DNA of 64,000 nucleotides from Cladorhizidae sp. MBARI D1340-BT2 (GCA_028752905.1 JAQNBH010000014.1:372001-436000), one strand, 5' to 3'; shown: positions 47,969-59,027, counted from the stretch's first letter. Program-made: numbers and translations. The notes: generated from the sequence alone by a model not told the origin.

Positions 47969-48068
47969 NNNNNNNNNNNNNNNNNNNNNNNNNNNNNNNN
48001 NNNNNNNNNNNNNNNNNNNNNNNNNNNNNNNNNNNNNNNNNNNNNNNNNNNNNNNNNNNNNNNNNNNN
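47969..48068. other. Assembly gap, exactly 100 N
   Basis: A run of 100 undetermined bases, a conventional size for gaps of unknown length. It joins the end of the 50-bp array to the start of the 31-bp array, between the truncated ATP6V1H and truncated UTP6. Confidence 0.99.
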
Positions 48069-50188
48069 GGGATATAATATGTGAGTGTAAGAACAGTGAG
48101 AGATATAATATGTGAGTGTAAGAACAGTGAGGGATATAATATGTGAGTGTAAGAACAGTGAGGGATATAATATGTGAGTGTAAGAACAGTGAGAGATATA
48201 ATATGTGAGTGTAAGAACAGTGAGAGATATAATATGTGAGTGTAAGAACAGTGAGGGATATAATATGAGTGTAAGAACAGTGAGGGATATAATATGTGAG
48301 TGTAAGAACAGTGAGAGATATAATATGTGAGTGTAAGAACAGTGAGGGATATAATATGTGAGTGTAAGAACAGTGAGAGATATAATATGTGAGTGTAAGA
48401 ACAGTGAGAGATATAATATGTGAGTGTAAGAACAGTGAGGGATATAATATGTGAGTGTAAGAACAGTGAGGGATATAATATGTGAGTGTAAGAACAGTGA
48501 GGGATATAATATGTGAGTGTAAGAACAGTGAGAGATATAATATGTGAGTGTAAGAACAGTGAGAGATATAATATGTGAGTGTAAGAACAGTGAGAGATAT
48601 AATATGTGAGTGTAAGAACAGTGAGGGATATAATATGTGAGTGTAAGAACAGTGAGAGATATAATATGTGAGTGTAAGAACAGTGAGAGATATAATATGT
48701 GAGTGTAAGAACAGTGAGAGATATAATATGTGAGTGTAAGAACAGTGAGAGATATAATATGTGAGTGTAAGAACAGTGAGAGATATAATATGTGAGTGTA
48801 AGAACAGTGAGAGATATAATATGTGAGTGTAAGAACAGTGAGAGATATAATATGTGAGTGTAAGAACAGTGAGAGATATAATATGTGAGTGTAAGAACAG
48901 TGAGGGATATAATATGTGAGTGTAAGAACAGTGAGAGATATAATATGTGAGTGTAAGAACAGTGAGAGATATAATATGTGAGTGTAAGAACAGTGAGAGA
49001 TATAATATGTGAGTGTAAGAACAGTGAGGGATATAATATGTGAGTGTAAGAACAGTGAGAGATATAATATGTGAGTGTAAGAACAGTGAGGGATATAATA
49101 TGTGAGTGTAAGAACAGTGAGAGATATAATATGTGAGTGTAAGAACAGTGAGGGATATAATATGTGAGTGTAAGAACAGTGAGGGATATAATATGTGAGT
49201 GTAAGAACAGTGAGAGATATAATATGTGAGTGTAAGAACAGTGAGGGATATAATATGTGAGTGTAAGAACAGTGAGAGATATAATATGTGAGTGTAAGAA
49301 CAGTTAGAGATATAATATGTGAGTGTAAGAACAGTGAGAGATATAATATGTGAGTGTAAGAACAGTGAGGGATATAATATGTGAGTGTAAGAACAGTGAG
49401 GGATATAATATGTGAGTGTAAGAACAGTGAGGGATATAATATGTGAGTGTAAGAACAGTGAGAGATATAATATGTGAGTGTAAGAACAGTGAGGGATATA
49501 ATATGTGAGTGTAAGAACAGTGAGAGATATAATATGTGAGTGTAAGAACAGTGAGAGATATAATATGTGAGTGTAAGAACAGTGAGAGATATAATATGTG
49601 AGTGTAAGAACAGTGAGAGATATAATATGTGAGTGTAAGAACAGTGAGGGATATAATATGTGAGTGTAAGAACAGTGTGAGATATAATATGTGAGTGTAA
49701 GAACAGTGAGAGATATAATATGTGAGTGTAAGAACAGTGAGAGATATAATATGTGAGTGTAAGAACAGTGAGAGATATAATATGTGAGTGTAAGAACAGT
49801 GAGAGATATAATATGTGAGTGTAAGAACAGTGAGAGATATAATATGTGAGTGTAAGAACAGTGAGGGATATAATATGTGAGTGTAAGAACAGTGAGAGAT
49901 ATAATATGTGAGTGTAAGAACAGTGAGAGATATAATATGTGAGTGTAAGAACAGTGAGGGATATAATATGTGAGTGTAAGAACAGTGAGAGATATAATAT
50001 GTGAGTGTAAGAACAGTGAGGGATATAATATGTGAGTGTAAGAACAGTGAGAGATATAATATGTGAGTGTAAGAACAGTGAGAGATATAATATGTGAGTG
50101 TAAGAACAGTGAGAGATATAATATGTGAGTGTAAGAACAGTGAGGGATATAATATGTGAATGTAAGAACAGTGAGAGATATAATATGT
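48069..50188. repeat. Large minisatellite, 31-bp unit, about 68 copies
   Basis: Tandem AGATATAATATGTGAGTGTA followed by AGAACAGTGAG, with GGGATAT/AGATAT as the main variant. A 769-residue minus-strand frame and shorter ones arise because the sequence lacks stops in the 93-bp superperiod; they even translate through the gap. The array ends 11 bp before a UTP6 acceptor. Confidence 0.97.
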
Positions 50189-50199
50189 ATCTGCTATAG

Positions 50200-50376
50200 G
50201 TGGAGGTTCTGGACGGGATGGGTTTTACCAGTGAAGCTGACTCGGTGATGCTGGCAGCTCTCAAGACTCACCATGCCTCCCTGCTACTATGGCTACTTAG
50301 ACTCAGCAGACTGAACTATGGACCCACCTCTTGCAAGGACCTGTTCAGAGAATGTTTACGCAATATTCCTAGCAAG
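50200..50376 (+). CDS. UTP6: UTP6, C-terminal part (first exon in window)
   Basis: Joining 50200-50376, 52619-52702, 54961-55070, 56175-56332 and 59028-59206 on the plus strand gives about 235 residues ending in a stop, all introns GT-AG with matching phases. UTP6 is a HAT-repeat (half-a-TPR) protein of the UtpB subcomplex. It works in the nucleolus in the U3 snoRNP/SSU processome for 18S rRNA maturation. This exon reads VEVLDGMGFTSEADSVMLAA...LFRECLRNIPSK (59 codons) between acceptor CTGCTATAG and donor GTATGG. Identity is clearest in the later exons (YLDWAEQ; LYEKAVREHGS; DLWLDYISAEL; LHWRATKQLQ), which match the order of the conserved UTP6 tail. The animal protein is about 600 residues, so roughly 360 N-terminal residues should lie upstream, where only the 31-bp array and the gap are found. 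Confidence 0.85.
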
Positions 50377-50502
50377 GTATGGCTTGGCAGAGCACCCCTA
50401 TCAGGGGTATGGCTTGGCAGAGCACCCCTATCAGGGGTATGGCTTGGAAGAGCACCCCTATCAGGGGTATGGCTTGGCAGAGCACCCCTAGCAGGGGTAT
50501 GA
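50377..50502 (+). repeat. 30-bp tandem repeat starting at the UTP6 5' splice site
   Basis: Four copies of GTATGGCTTGGCAGAGCACC followed by CCTATCAGGG. Each copy begins with the donor sequence, so GTATG occurs at 50377, 50407, 50437, 50467 and 50497. The frame from the exon stays open through all copies (VWLGRAPLSG per unit) and closes at TGA 50500-50502. Confidence 0.95.
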
Positions 50503-50808
50503 CTGTAGGGCTACTGCTTTCCAATGATAGCATTAGGTGATGTGTGCTTGGTGGCCTTTGCTTGCCCTCAATGTGAAATGCTGCGAACATGAGGTTAGCC
50601 CGTACAAGGTTACCTGTGCCTCAAATAGAATTGGCTAACTTAAACTGGAAGTGGTTGTACGTGTGGGAGGGGACCAATGGGATGCAGTGTGTCCTAGCAT
50701 TGATGGTCATGTGTGCTGAACTCATCAACATGCCCTAGAGCAGAGAGTACGAGGTCTATAGTTGAAGCTGGACATGCATGCACTGTTCTTACACTCACAT
50801 ATCTGTTG
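50503..50808. other. UTP6 intron, unassigned
   Basis: No gene or repeat recognised between the 30-bp and 47-bp arrays. Confidence 0.5.
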
Positions 50809-52602
50809 TCTCTCCAGTGCACTTTCTCTGGCCGCCATGTTTCTAGTCAATGTTGTCTCTCCAGTGTACTTTCTCTGGCCGCCATGTTTCTAGTCAATGT
50901 TGTCTCTCCAGTGCACTTTCTCTGGCCGCCATGTTTCTAGTCAACTGTTGTCTCTCCAGTACACTTTCTCTGGCCGCCATGTTTCTAGTCAATGTTGTCT
51001 CTCCAGCACACTTTCTCTGGCCGCCATGTTTCTAGTCAATGTTGTCTCTCCAGCACACTTTCTCTGGCCGCCATGTTTCTAGTCAATGTTGTCTCTCCAG
51101 CGCACTTTCTCTGGCCGCCATGTTTCTAGTCAATGTTGTCTCTCCAGCGCACTTTCTCTGGCCGCCATGTTTCTAGTCAATGTTGTCTCTCCAGTGCACT
51201 TTCTCTGGCCGCCATGTTTCTAGTCAACTGTTGTCTCTCCAGTGCACTTTCTCTGGCCGCCATGTTTCTAGTCAATGTTGTCTCTCCAGCGCACTTTCTC
51301 TGGCCGCCATGTTTCTAGTCAATGTTGTCTCTCCAGTGCACTTTCTCTGGCCGCCATGTTTCTAGTCAATGTTGTCTCTCCAGTGCACTTTCTCTGGCCG
51401 CCATGTTTCTAGTCAACTGTTGTCTCTCCAGTGCACTTTCTCTGGCCGCCATGTTTCTAGTCAATGTTGTCTCTCCAGCGCACTTTCTCTGGCCGCCATG
51501 TTTCTAGTCAATGTTGTCTCTCCAGTGCACTTTCTCTGGCCGCCATGTTTCTAGTCAATGTTGTCTCTCCAGCGCACTTTCTCTGGCCGCCATGTTTCTA
51601 GTCAATGTTGTCTCTCCACTTTCTCTGGCCGCCATGTTTCTAGTCAATGTTGTCTCTCCAGTGCACTTTCTCTGGCCGCCATGTTTCTAGTCAATGTTGT
51701 CTCTCCAGCGCACTTTCTCTGGCCGCCATGTTTCTAGTCAACTGTTGTCTCTCCAGTGCACTTTCTCTGGCCGCCATGTTTCTAGTCAATGTTGTCTCCC
51801 CAGTGCACTTTCTCTGGCCGCCATGTTTCTAGTCAATGTTGTCTCTCCAGTGCACTTTCTCTGGCCGCCATGTTTCTAGTCAATGTTGTCTCTCCAGTGC
51901 ACTTTCTCTGGCCGCCATGTTTCTAGTCAATGTTGTCTCTCCAGTGCACTTTCTATGGCCGCCATGTTTCTAGTCAATGTTGTCTCTCCAGCGCACTTTC
52001 TCTGGCCGCCATGTTTCTAGTCAATGTTGTCTCTCCAGTGCACTTTCTCTGGCCGCCATGTTTCTAGTCAATGTTGTCTCTCCAGTGCACTTTCTCTGGC
52101 CGCCATGTTTCTAGTCAATGTTGTCTCTCCAGTGCACTTTCTCTGGCCGCCATGTTTCTAGTCAATGTTGTCTCTCCAGTGCACTTTCTCTGGCTGCCAT
52201 GTTTCTAGTCAATGTTGTCTCTCCAGTGCACTTTCTCTGGCCGCCATGTTTCTAGTCAATGTTGTCTCTCCAGTGCACTTTCTCTGGCCGCCATGTTTCT
52301 AGTCAATGTTGTCTCTCCAGTGCACTTTCTCTGGCCGCCATGTTTCTAGTCAATGTTGTCTCTCCAGTGCACTTTCTCTGGCCGCCATGTTTCTAGTCAA
52401 TGTTGTCTCTCCAGTGCACTTTCTCTGGCCGCCATGTTTCTAGTCAATGTTGTCTCTCCAGTGCACTTTCTCTGGCCGCCATGTTTCTAGTCAACTGTTG
52501 TCTCTCCAGCGCACTTTTTCTGGCCGCCATGTTTCTAGTCAATGGCTGTCTCTCCAGTGCACTTTCTCTGGCCGCCATGTTTCTAGTCAACTGTTGTCTC
52601 TC
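50809..52602 (+). repeat. Minisatellite, 47-bp unit, about 38 copies, acceptor-like
   Basis: Tandem TGTTGTCTCTCCAGTGCACT followed by TTCTCTGGCCGCCATGTTTCTAGTCAA. TGCAC/CGCAC/CACAC variants and occasional CTGTTG insertions occur. Each unit contains a pyrimidine-rich TGTCTCTCCAG, resembling a 3' splice site. The last unit merges into the pyrimidine tract of the real acceptor at 52618. Confidence 0.97.
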
Positions 52603-52618
52603 ACTGTCTTTGTTCCAG

Positions 52619-52702
52619 GAGTCATTGCCTGTGTGGCAGCTGTGGTTGGCCAAGGCCTCGGAGAGCTCTGCCTGCAGTGATGAGGTGCAGGACATTTATG
52701 AG
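52619..52702 (+). CDS. UTP6: UTP6 exon (ESLPVWQLWL...)
   Basis: 84 bp between acceptor GTCTTTGTTCCAG and donor GTGACT. Reads ESLPVWQLWLAKASESSACS then DEVQDIYE: a HAT-type helix pair with the LPVWxLW tryptophans. Phase 0 at both ends. Confidence 0.85.
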
Positions 52703-52759
52703 GTGACTGTTGATAGGGAAGCTCAACATTTGTTGGGAAGGAAAACTGAACTTGGGCTT

Positions 52760-52995
52760 TCTATAACTTTATATACCACACTATATATATTTAGTATCTC
52801 TATAACTTTACATACCACCCTATATATATTTAGTGTCTCTATAACTTTACATACCACCCTAGTATCTCTATAACTTTACATACACCCTATATATTAGTGT
52901 CTCTATAACTTTACATACCACCCTATTATATATTTAGTACTTTACATACCACCCTATATATATATTTTATCTCTATAACTTTTACATATATATAA
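52760..52995. repeat. AT-rich tandem repeat, ~40-bp unit
   Basis: Five or six irregular copies of CTCTATAACTTTACATACCA followed by CCCTATATATATTTAGTAT. Begins about 55 bp after the UTP6 donor. Confidence 0.85.
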
Positions 52996-53179
52996 TAAAG
53001 AGACTAATGCTTTAGCTTAGCATAAGAATGTCTTACAAACATATTGGGTCTGCCCAGTCATGGAGACTGGTGGGAGCCACCTCATTTTGTCGATTTTGGC
53101 AAATCCATTGTGGTGGGAGAAGGGAAGTGAGAGAGCAGCTGCAGCTGCTTCTAGTGGTGGCTGTGAGTCCTTCAGCTGT

Positions 53180-54426
53180 TTCATGTCAGTGTGGTTGCTA
53201 GGGACAAGTTCACTCTTCATGTCAGTGCGGTTGCTAGGGACAAGTTCACTCTTCATGTCAGTGTGGTTACTAGGGACAAGTTCACTCTTCATGTCAGTGT
53301 GGTTGCTAGGGACAAGTTCACTCTTCATGTCAGTGTGGTTGCTAGGGACAAGTTCACTCTTCATGTCAGTGTGGTTACTAGGGACAAGTTCACTCTTCAT
53401 GTCAGTGTGGTTGCTAGGGACAAGTTCACTCTTCATGTCAGTGTGGTTGCTGGGGACAAGTTCACTCTTCATGTCAGTGTTGTTGCTAGGGACATGTTCA
53501 CTCTTCATGTCAGTGTGGTTGCTAGGGACAAGTTCACTCTTCATGTCAGTGTGGTTGCTAGGGACAAGTTCACTCTTCATGTCAGTGTGGTTGCTAGGGA
53601 CAAGTTCACTCTTCATGTCAGTGTGGTTACTAGGGACAAGTTCACTCTTCATGTCAGTGTGGTTGCTAGGGACAAGTTCACTCTTCATGTCAGTGTGGTT
53701 GCTAGGACAAGTTCACTCTTCATGTCAGTCTTGTTGCTAGGGACAAGTTCACTCTTCATGTCAGTGTTGTTGCTAGGGACAAGTTCACTCTTCATGTCAG
53801 TGTGGTTACTAGGGACAAGTTCACTCTTCATGCCAGTGTGGTTGCTAGGGACAAGTTCACACTTCATGTCAGTGTTGTTGCTAGGGACAAGTTCACTCTT
53901 CATGTCAGTGTGGTTACTAGGGACAAGTTCACTCTTCATGCCAGTGTGGTTGCTAGGGACAAGTTCACTCTTCATGTCAGTGTGGTTGCTAGGGACAAGT
54001 TCACTCTTCATGTCAGTGTGGTTACTAGGGACAAGTTCACTCTTCATGTCAGTGTGGTTGCTAGGGACAAGTTCACTCTTCATGTCAGTGTGGTTGCTAG
54101 GGACAAGTTCACTCTTCATGTCAGTGTGGTTGCTAGGGACAAGTTCACTCTTCATGTCAGTGTGGTTACTAGGGACAAGTTCACTCTTCATGTCAGTGTG
54201 GTTGCTAGGGACAAGTTCACTCTTCATGTCAGTGTGGTTACTAGGGACAAGTTCACTCTTCATGTCAGTGTGGTTGCTAGGGACAAGTTCACTCTTCATG
54301 TCAGTGTGGTTGCTAGGGACAAGTTCACTCTTCATGTCAGTGTGGTTGCTAGGGACAAGTTCACTCTTCATGTCAGTGTGGTTGCTAGGGACAAGTTCAC
54401 TCTTCATGTCAGTGTGGTTGCTAGGC
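53180..54426. repeat. Minisatellite, 36-bp unit, about 35 copies
   Basis: Tandem TCATGTCAGTGTGGTTGCTA followed by GGGACAAGTTCACTCT, with GGTTGC/GGTTAC/TGTTGC variants. The period is a multiple of three, so long frames (up to 434 residues) are open in several frames on both strands. Lies in a UTP6 intron. Confidence 0.97.
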
Positions 54427-54539
54427 CCAAAGCCACTTACCTTTCCTGGCCCTAGATGTGCCTTTGCTACTGTTGTTGCTAGGAACATCAGTTGAGAGTA
54501 ATATTGAGGCAGAACTAATGGCCTTACGATGTTTGCCTT

Positions 54540-54670
54540 GATTTGCTTGTGTGATGATGGGGTGCCTATGATGGAGTGCCTGTACTCCAGTCCCAGGGTT
54601 GCTATGGTGATGATGGGTGATGACAGGGATCCTCCAGTCCCAGGGTTGCCATGGTGATGATGGGGTGCAT
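54540..54670. repeat. Short imperfect tandem repeat
   Basis: GATGATGGGGTGC and CTCCAGTCCCAGGGTTGC with (T/C)ATGGTGATGATGG recur two or three times with irregular spacing. Confidence 0.75.
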
Positions 54671-54960
54671 GCTCCAGTAGAAGTTTCTATAGCCACAAAA
54701 TCTTCTTCAACTTCAATATAGTAGTTCAGTAATCTTGAGTATACTAACTAGTAGCATGCTGTAGTTAGCAGCAGCTGACACAAAAGTCAGTATATCAGCT
54801 TGTTTACTAGACTTGAGATTACTGGATTAAACAGTGTGCAAATCAAAATATGCTACCTGTTAGTATATTCAAGATTACTGAATAATTCAGAACATTTCAG
54901 TTAGCCTGCTAGAGTTGCTGGGTGATTGTTGTTGTTATCAGGTTGTTTGTTTGTCCCCAG

Positions 54961-55070
54961 GCCGGCATAGCATGTGGGGTCCTTGAGGTGAGTGAAGTCT
55001 TATCTTGTCTCTACTTGGACTGGGCGGAGCAGACCCACAGCCTCTCACAAGCAAGACTGCTGTACAACAA
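54961..55070 (+). CDS. UTP6: UTP6 exon (YLDWAEQ...)
   Basis: 110 bp between acceptor TTTGTTTGTCCCCAG and donor GTATGT. Reads AGIACGVLEVSEVLSCLYLD then WAEQTHSLSQARLLYN plus two bases of a Lys codon. YLDWA followed by an ARxxY segment is the conserved HAT-repeat core near the end of UTP6. Confidence 0.88.
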
Positions 55071-55097
55071 GTATGTTTGATGTCAGTGAATGCACTA

Positions 55098-55450
55098 CCT
55101 GGTAGCTCCTCGAGGCTCCTGGTAGCTGGTGGTGGCTCCTGGTAGCTTTGGTAGCTCCTGGTAGCTCCTGGTAGCTCTGGTAGCTCTGGTAGCTCCTGGT
55201 AGCTCCTGGTAGCTCTGGTAGCTCTGGTAGCTCCTGGTAGCTCCTGGTAGCTCCTGGTAGCTCTGGTAACTCTGGTAGCTCCTGGTATATCTGGTAGCTC
55301 TGGTAGCTCCTGGTAGCTCTGGTAGCTCCTGGTAGCTCTGGTAGCTCTGGTAGCTTCTGGTAGCTCTGGTAGCTCCTGGTAGCTCTGGTAGCTCTGGTAG
55401 CTCTGGTAGCTCCTGGTAACTCTGGTGGCTCCTGGTGGCTCCAGGTCATT
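55098..55450. repeat. Minisatellite of TGGTAGCTC / TGGTAGCTCC units
   Basis: About 35 copies of a 9-12-bp unit (CTGGTAGCT, with or without CCTGG spacing), beginning about 28 bp after the UTP6 donor. The ATRATRSYQELPE-type minus-strand frames are periodicity artefacts. Confidence 0.95.
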
Positions 55451-55699
55451 TGGTGGCGCCAATGTACATAAGATAAATCTGGAATAGTTTATGTTTTAAA
55501 TTATCCACGTGTGAATTATATCACTGAGGAAGAGATGCTTGAAATATTATTTAGAGTGGCCTACTCTGCCTGCAGGCCCAGAATGCTCAGCCCAATAAAT
55601 CGGCTCCAAAGAGAAAACAGCACTAGATAGCTACACTGTAGGTCATGCAGATACTTCTCCCAGCTAGCTTCTCTCCTCTGCCAGCACAGGTGTTTGACT

Positions 55700-56100
55700 G
55701 AAGCTACTACACTACACCACCTTACCTCATCAGTAGCTAGCTACACCACCTTACCTCATCAGTAGCTAGCTACACCACCTTACCTCATCAGTAGCTAGCT
55801 AGATCACCTTACCTCATCAGTAGCTAGCTACACAACACACCACCTTACCTCATCAGTAGCTAGCTAGATCACCTTACCTCATCAGTAGCTAGCTACACAA
55901 CCTTACCTCATCAGTGGGTAGCTATATCACCTTACCTCATCAGTAGCTAGCTACACAACCTTACCTCATCAGTAGCTACACACCACCTTACCTCGTCAGT
56001 AGCTAGCTACACGACCTTACCTCATCAGTAGCTAGCTACACCACCTTACCTCATCAGTAGCTAGCTATATCACCTTACCTCATCAGTAGCTAGCTACACG
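55700..56100. repeat. Minisatellite, ~29-bp unit
   Basis: About 13 copies of CACCTTACCTCATCAGTAGC followed by TAGCTACAC, with TAGATCACC and shortened variants. Ends about 75 bp before the next UTP6 acceptor. Confidence 0.93.
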
Positions 56101-56174
56101 CCTCTCTTGTGGCTGCAACATTGCCCGTGCTATGAACCTAATACACATTGTGATCTCACGTTGGTTTGCTCCAG

Positions 56175-56332
56175 GCTATTGGGTAGTCCTCCAGTGCCGT
56201 ACTCCGTATATGCCAAGTGTGTGGCGTTGGAGAGTGCAGCAGGAACAGAGACAAGCTCCAGCGAGGAGAAGATGAGAAGGTTAAGGAAGCTATATGAGAA
56301 GGCAGTCAGGGAACATGGCAGCACTCAAGTAG
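56175..56332 (+). CDS. UTP6: UTP6 exon (LYEKAVREHGS...)
   Basis: 158 bp between acceptor TTTGCTCCAG and donor GTGAGT. One base completes Lys, then LLGSPPVPYSVYAKCVALES, a Ser/Glu-rich linker, and RRLRKLYEKAVREHGSTQV, plus one base of the next codon. Family pattern: ...FxKMIxxE...IRxYYExALREFGS, the penultimate HAT repeat of UTP6. Confidence 0.9.
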
Positions 56333-56483
56333 GTGAGTAGATGTGGGATAACAAGAGACTTCCAAGCATGTCGACACCATAAAAGGGTCTTTGTAAGAAC
56401 AGTTTTTGTGAAGCACACTTTAACTGGCGAGATGGACGGTCCTGTAGCGGAGCTTCTGGTGAGCCCCTTCGAGGGGCCCTGAG

Positions 56484-58760
56484 TGTGCATGCATGAAGAA
56501 GAGTGAGGGATCTTGTTGTCTGTCAGTATGCATGCATGAAGAAGAGTGAAGGGTCTTGTTGCCTGTCAGTATGCATGCATGAAGAAGAGTGAGGGATCTT
56601 GTTGTCTGTCAGTATGCATGCATGAAGAAGAGTGAGGGATCTTGTTGTCTGTCAGTATTCATGCATGAAGAAGAGTGAAGGGTCTTGTTGTCTGTCAGTA
56701 TGCATGCATGAAGAAGAGTGAGGGATCTTGTTGCCTGTCAGTATGCATGCATGAAGAAGAGTGAGGGATCTTGTTGCCTGTCAGTATGCATGCATGAAGA
56801 AGAGTGAGGGATCTTGTTGCCTGTCAGTATGCATGCATGAAGAAGAGTGAGGGATCTTGTTGCCTGTCAGTATGCATGCATGAAGAAGAGTGAGGGATCT
56901 TGTTGCCTGTCAGTATGCATGCATGAAGAAGAGTGAAGGATCTTGTTGCCTGTCAGTATGCATGCATGAAGAAGAGTGAGGGATCTTGTTGCCTGTCAGT
57001 ATGCATGCATGAAGAAGAGTGAAGGATCTTGTTGCCTGTCAGTATGCATGCATGAAGAAGAGTGAGGGATCTTGTTGCCTGTCAGTATGCATGCATGAAG
57101 AAGAGTGAGGGATCTTGTTGCCTGTCAGTATGCATGCATGAAGAAGAGTGAGGGATCTTGTTGCCTGTCAGTATGCATGCATGAAGAAGAGTGAGGGATC
57201 TTGTTGTCTGTCAGTATGCATGCATGAAGAAGAGTGAAGGGTCTTGTTGCCTGTCAGTATGCATGCATGAAGAAGAGTGAAGGGTCTTGTTGCCTGTCAG
57301 TATGCATGCATGAAGAAGAGTGAAGGGTCTTGTTGCCTGTCAGTATGCATGCATGAAGAAGAGTGAGGGATCTTGTTGCCTGTCAGTATGCATGCATGAA
57401 GAAGAGTGAGGGATCTTGTTGCATGTCAGTATGCATGCATGAAGAAGAGTGAGGGATCTTGTTGTCTGTCAGTATGCATGCATGAAGAAGAGTGAGGGAT
57501 CTTGTTGTCTGTCAGTATGCATGCATGAAGAAGAGTGAGGGATCTTATTGTCTGTCAGTATGCATGCATGAAGAAGAGTGAGGGATCTTGTTGCCTGTCA
57601 GTATGCATGCATGAAGAAGAGTGAAGGGTCTTGTTGTCTGTCAGTATGCATGCATGAAGAAGAGTGAGGGATCTTGTTGCCTGTCACAGTATGCATGCAT
57701 GAAGAAGAGTGAGGGATCTTGTTGCCTGTCAGTATGCATGCATGAAGAAGAGTGAGGGATCTTGTTGTCTGTCAGTATGCATGCATGAAGAAGAGTGAAG
57801 GGTCTTGTTGCCTGTCAGTATGCATACATGAAGAAGAGTGAAGGGTCTTGTTGCCTGTCAGTATGCATGCATGAAGAAGAGTGAAGGGTCTTGTTGCCTG
57901 TCACTATGCATGCATGAAGAAGAGAGAAGGATCTTGTTGCCTGTCAGTATGCATGCATGAAGAAGAGTGAGGGATCTTGTTGCTTGTCAGTATGCATGCA
58001 TGAAGAAGAGTGAAGGGTCTTGTTGCCTGTCAGTATGCATGCATGAAGAAGAGTGAAGGGTCTTGTTGCCTGTCAGTATGCATGCATGAAGAAGAGTGAA
58101 GGGTCTTGTTGCCTGTCAGTATGCATGCATGAAGAAGAGAGAAGGATCTTGTTGCCTGTCAGTATGCATGCATGAAGAAGAGTGAGGGATCTTGTTGCTT
58201 GTCAGTATGCATGCATGAAGAAGAGTGAAGGGTCTTGTTGCCTGTCAGTATGCATGCATGAAGAAGAGTGAAGGGTCTTGTTGCCTGTCAGTATGCATGC
58301 ATGAAGAAGAGTGAAGGGTCTTGTTGCCTGTCAGTATGCATGCATGAAGAAGAGTGAGGGATCTTGTTGTCTGTCAGTATGCATGCATGAAGAAGAGTGA
58401 GGGATCTTGTTGTCTGTCAGTATGCATGCATGAAGAAGAGTGAGGGATCTTGTTGTCTGTCAGTATGCATGCATGAAGAAGTGTTGTCTGTCAGTATGCA
58501 TGCATGAAGAAGAGTGAGGGATCTTGTTGCCTGTCAGTATGCATGCATGAAGAAGAGTGAAGGGTCTTGTTGCCTGTCAGTATGCATGCATGAAGAAGAG
58601 TGAAGGGTCTTGTTGCCTGTCAGTATGCATGCATGAAGAAGAGTGAGGGATCTTGTTTCCTGCCAGTATGCATGCATGAAGAAGAGTGAGGGATCTTGTT
58701 GCCTGTCAGTATGCATGCATGAAGAAGAGCGAAGGATCTTGTTGCCTGTCAGTGTGCGTG
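56484..58760. repeat. Large minisatellite, 43-bp unit, about 53 copies
   Basis: Tandem AGTATGCATGCATGAAGAAG followed by AGTGAGGGATCTTGTTGCCTGTC, with GAGGGATC/GAAGGGTC/GAAGGATC and TTGTCTG/TTGCCTG variants. The GCATGCATG core is self-complementary. A block near 57890-58000 recurs almost identically at 58080-58200. Lies in the last UTP6 intron. Confidence 0.97.
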
Positions 58761-59027
58761 CATCTCTGCTATGATCTCTGTCTCACCGCAAGACTCTTGG
58801 AAAGTCTAGATTAAACTCTTAGAATGGCCGATAGTTTTTATGGCCGATAGTTTTTATTGTCCCTCGTAGGGAGAAGTAACTGAAGGTCATCCGAGGGGTT
58901 GCATGTGAGAGTATTCTGTGTCTCTGAACTCGTGTGCCCCTTCAGGATCTAGTGTCCACATGACTTCTGTCCACAAGTGCAGAAATAGGTAAAGATGTTG
59001 TGTGGGTTGCTTGGTCCTAACCTGCAG

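Noticed and set aside
47955..50264. A 769-residue open frame on the minus strand
   Set aside because: It is a translation of the 31-bp array (LYLSLFLHSHI-type repeats) and runs through the N gap. It exists only because the 93-bp superperiod has no stop.
53191..54495. 434-residue plus-strand frame and 267/223-residue minus-strand frames
   Set aside because: 36-bp units divisible by three keep several frames open on both strands at once. There is no start context or splice support, and the array sits within a UTP6 intron.
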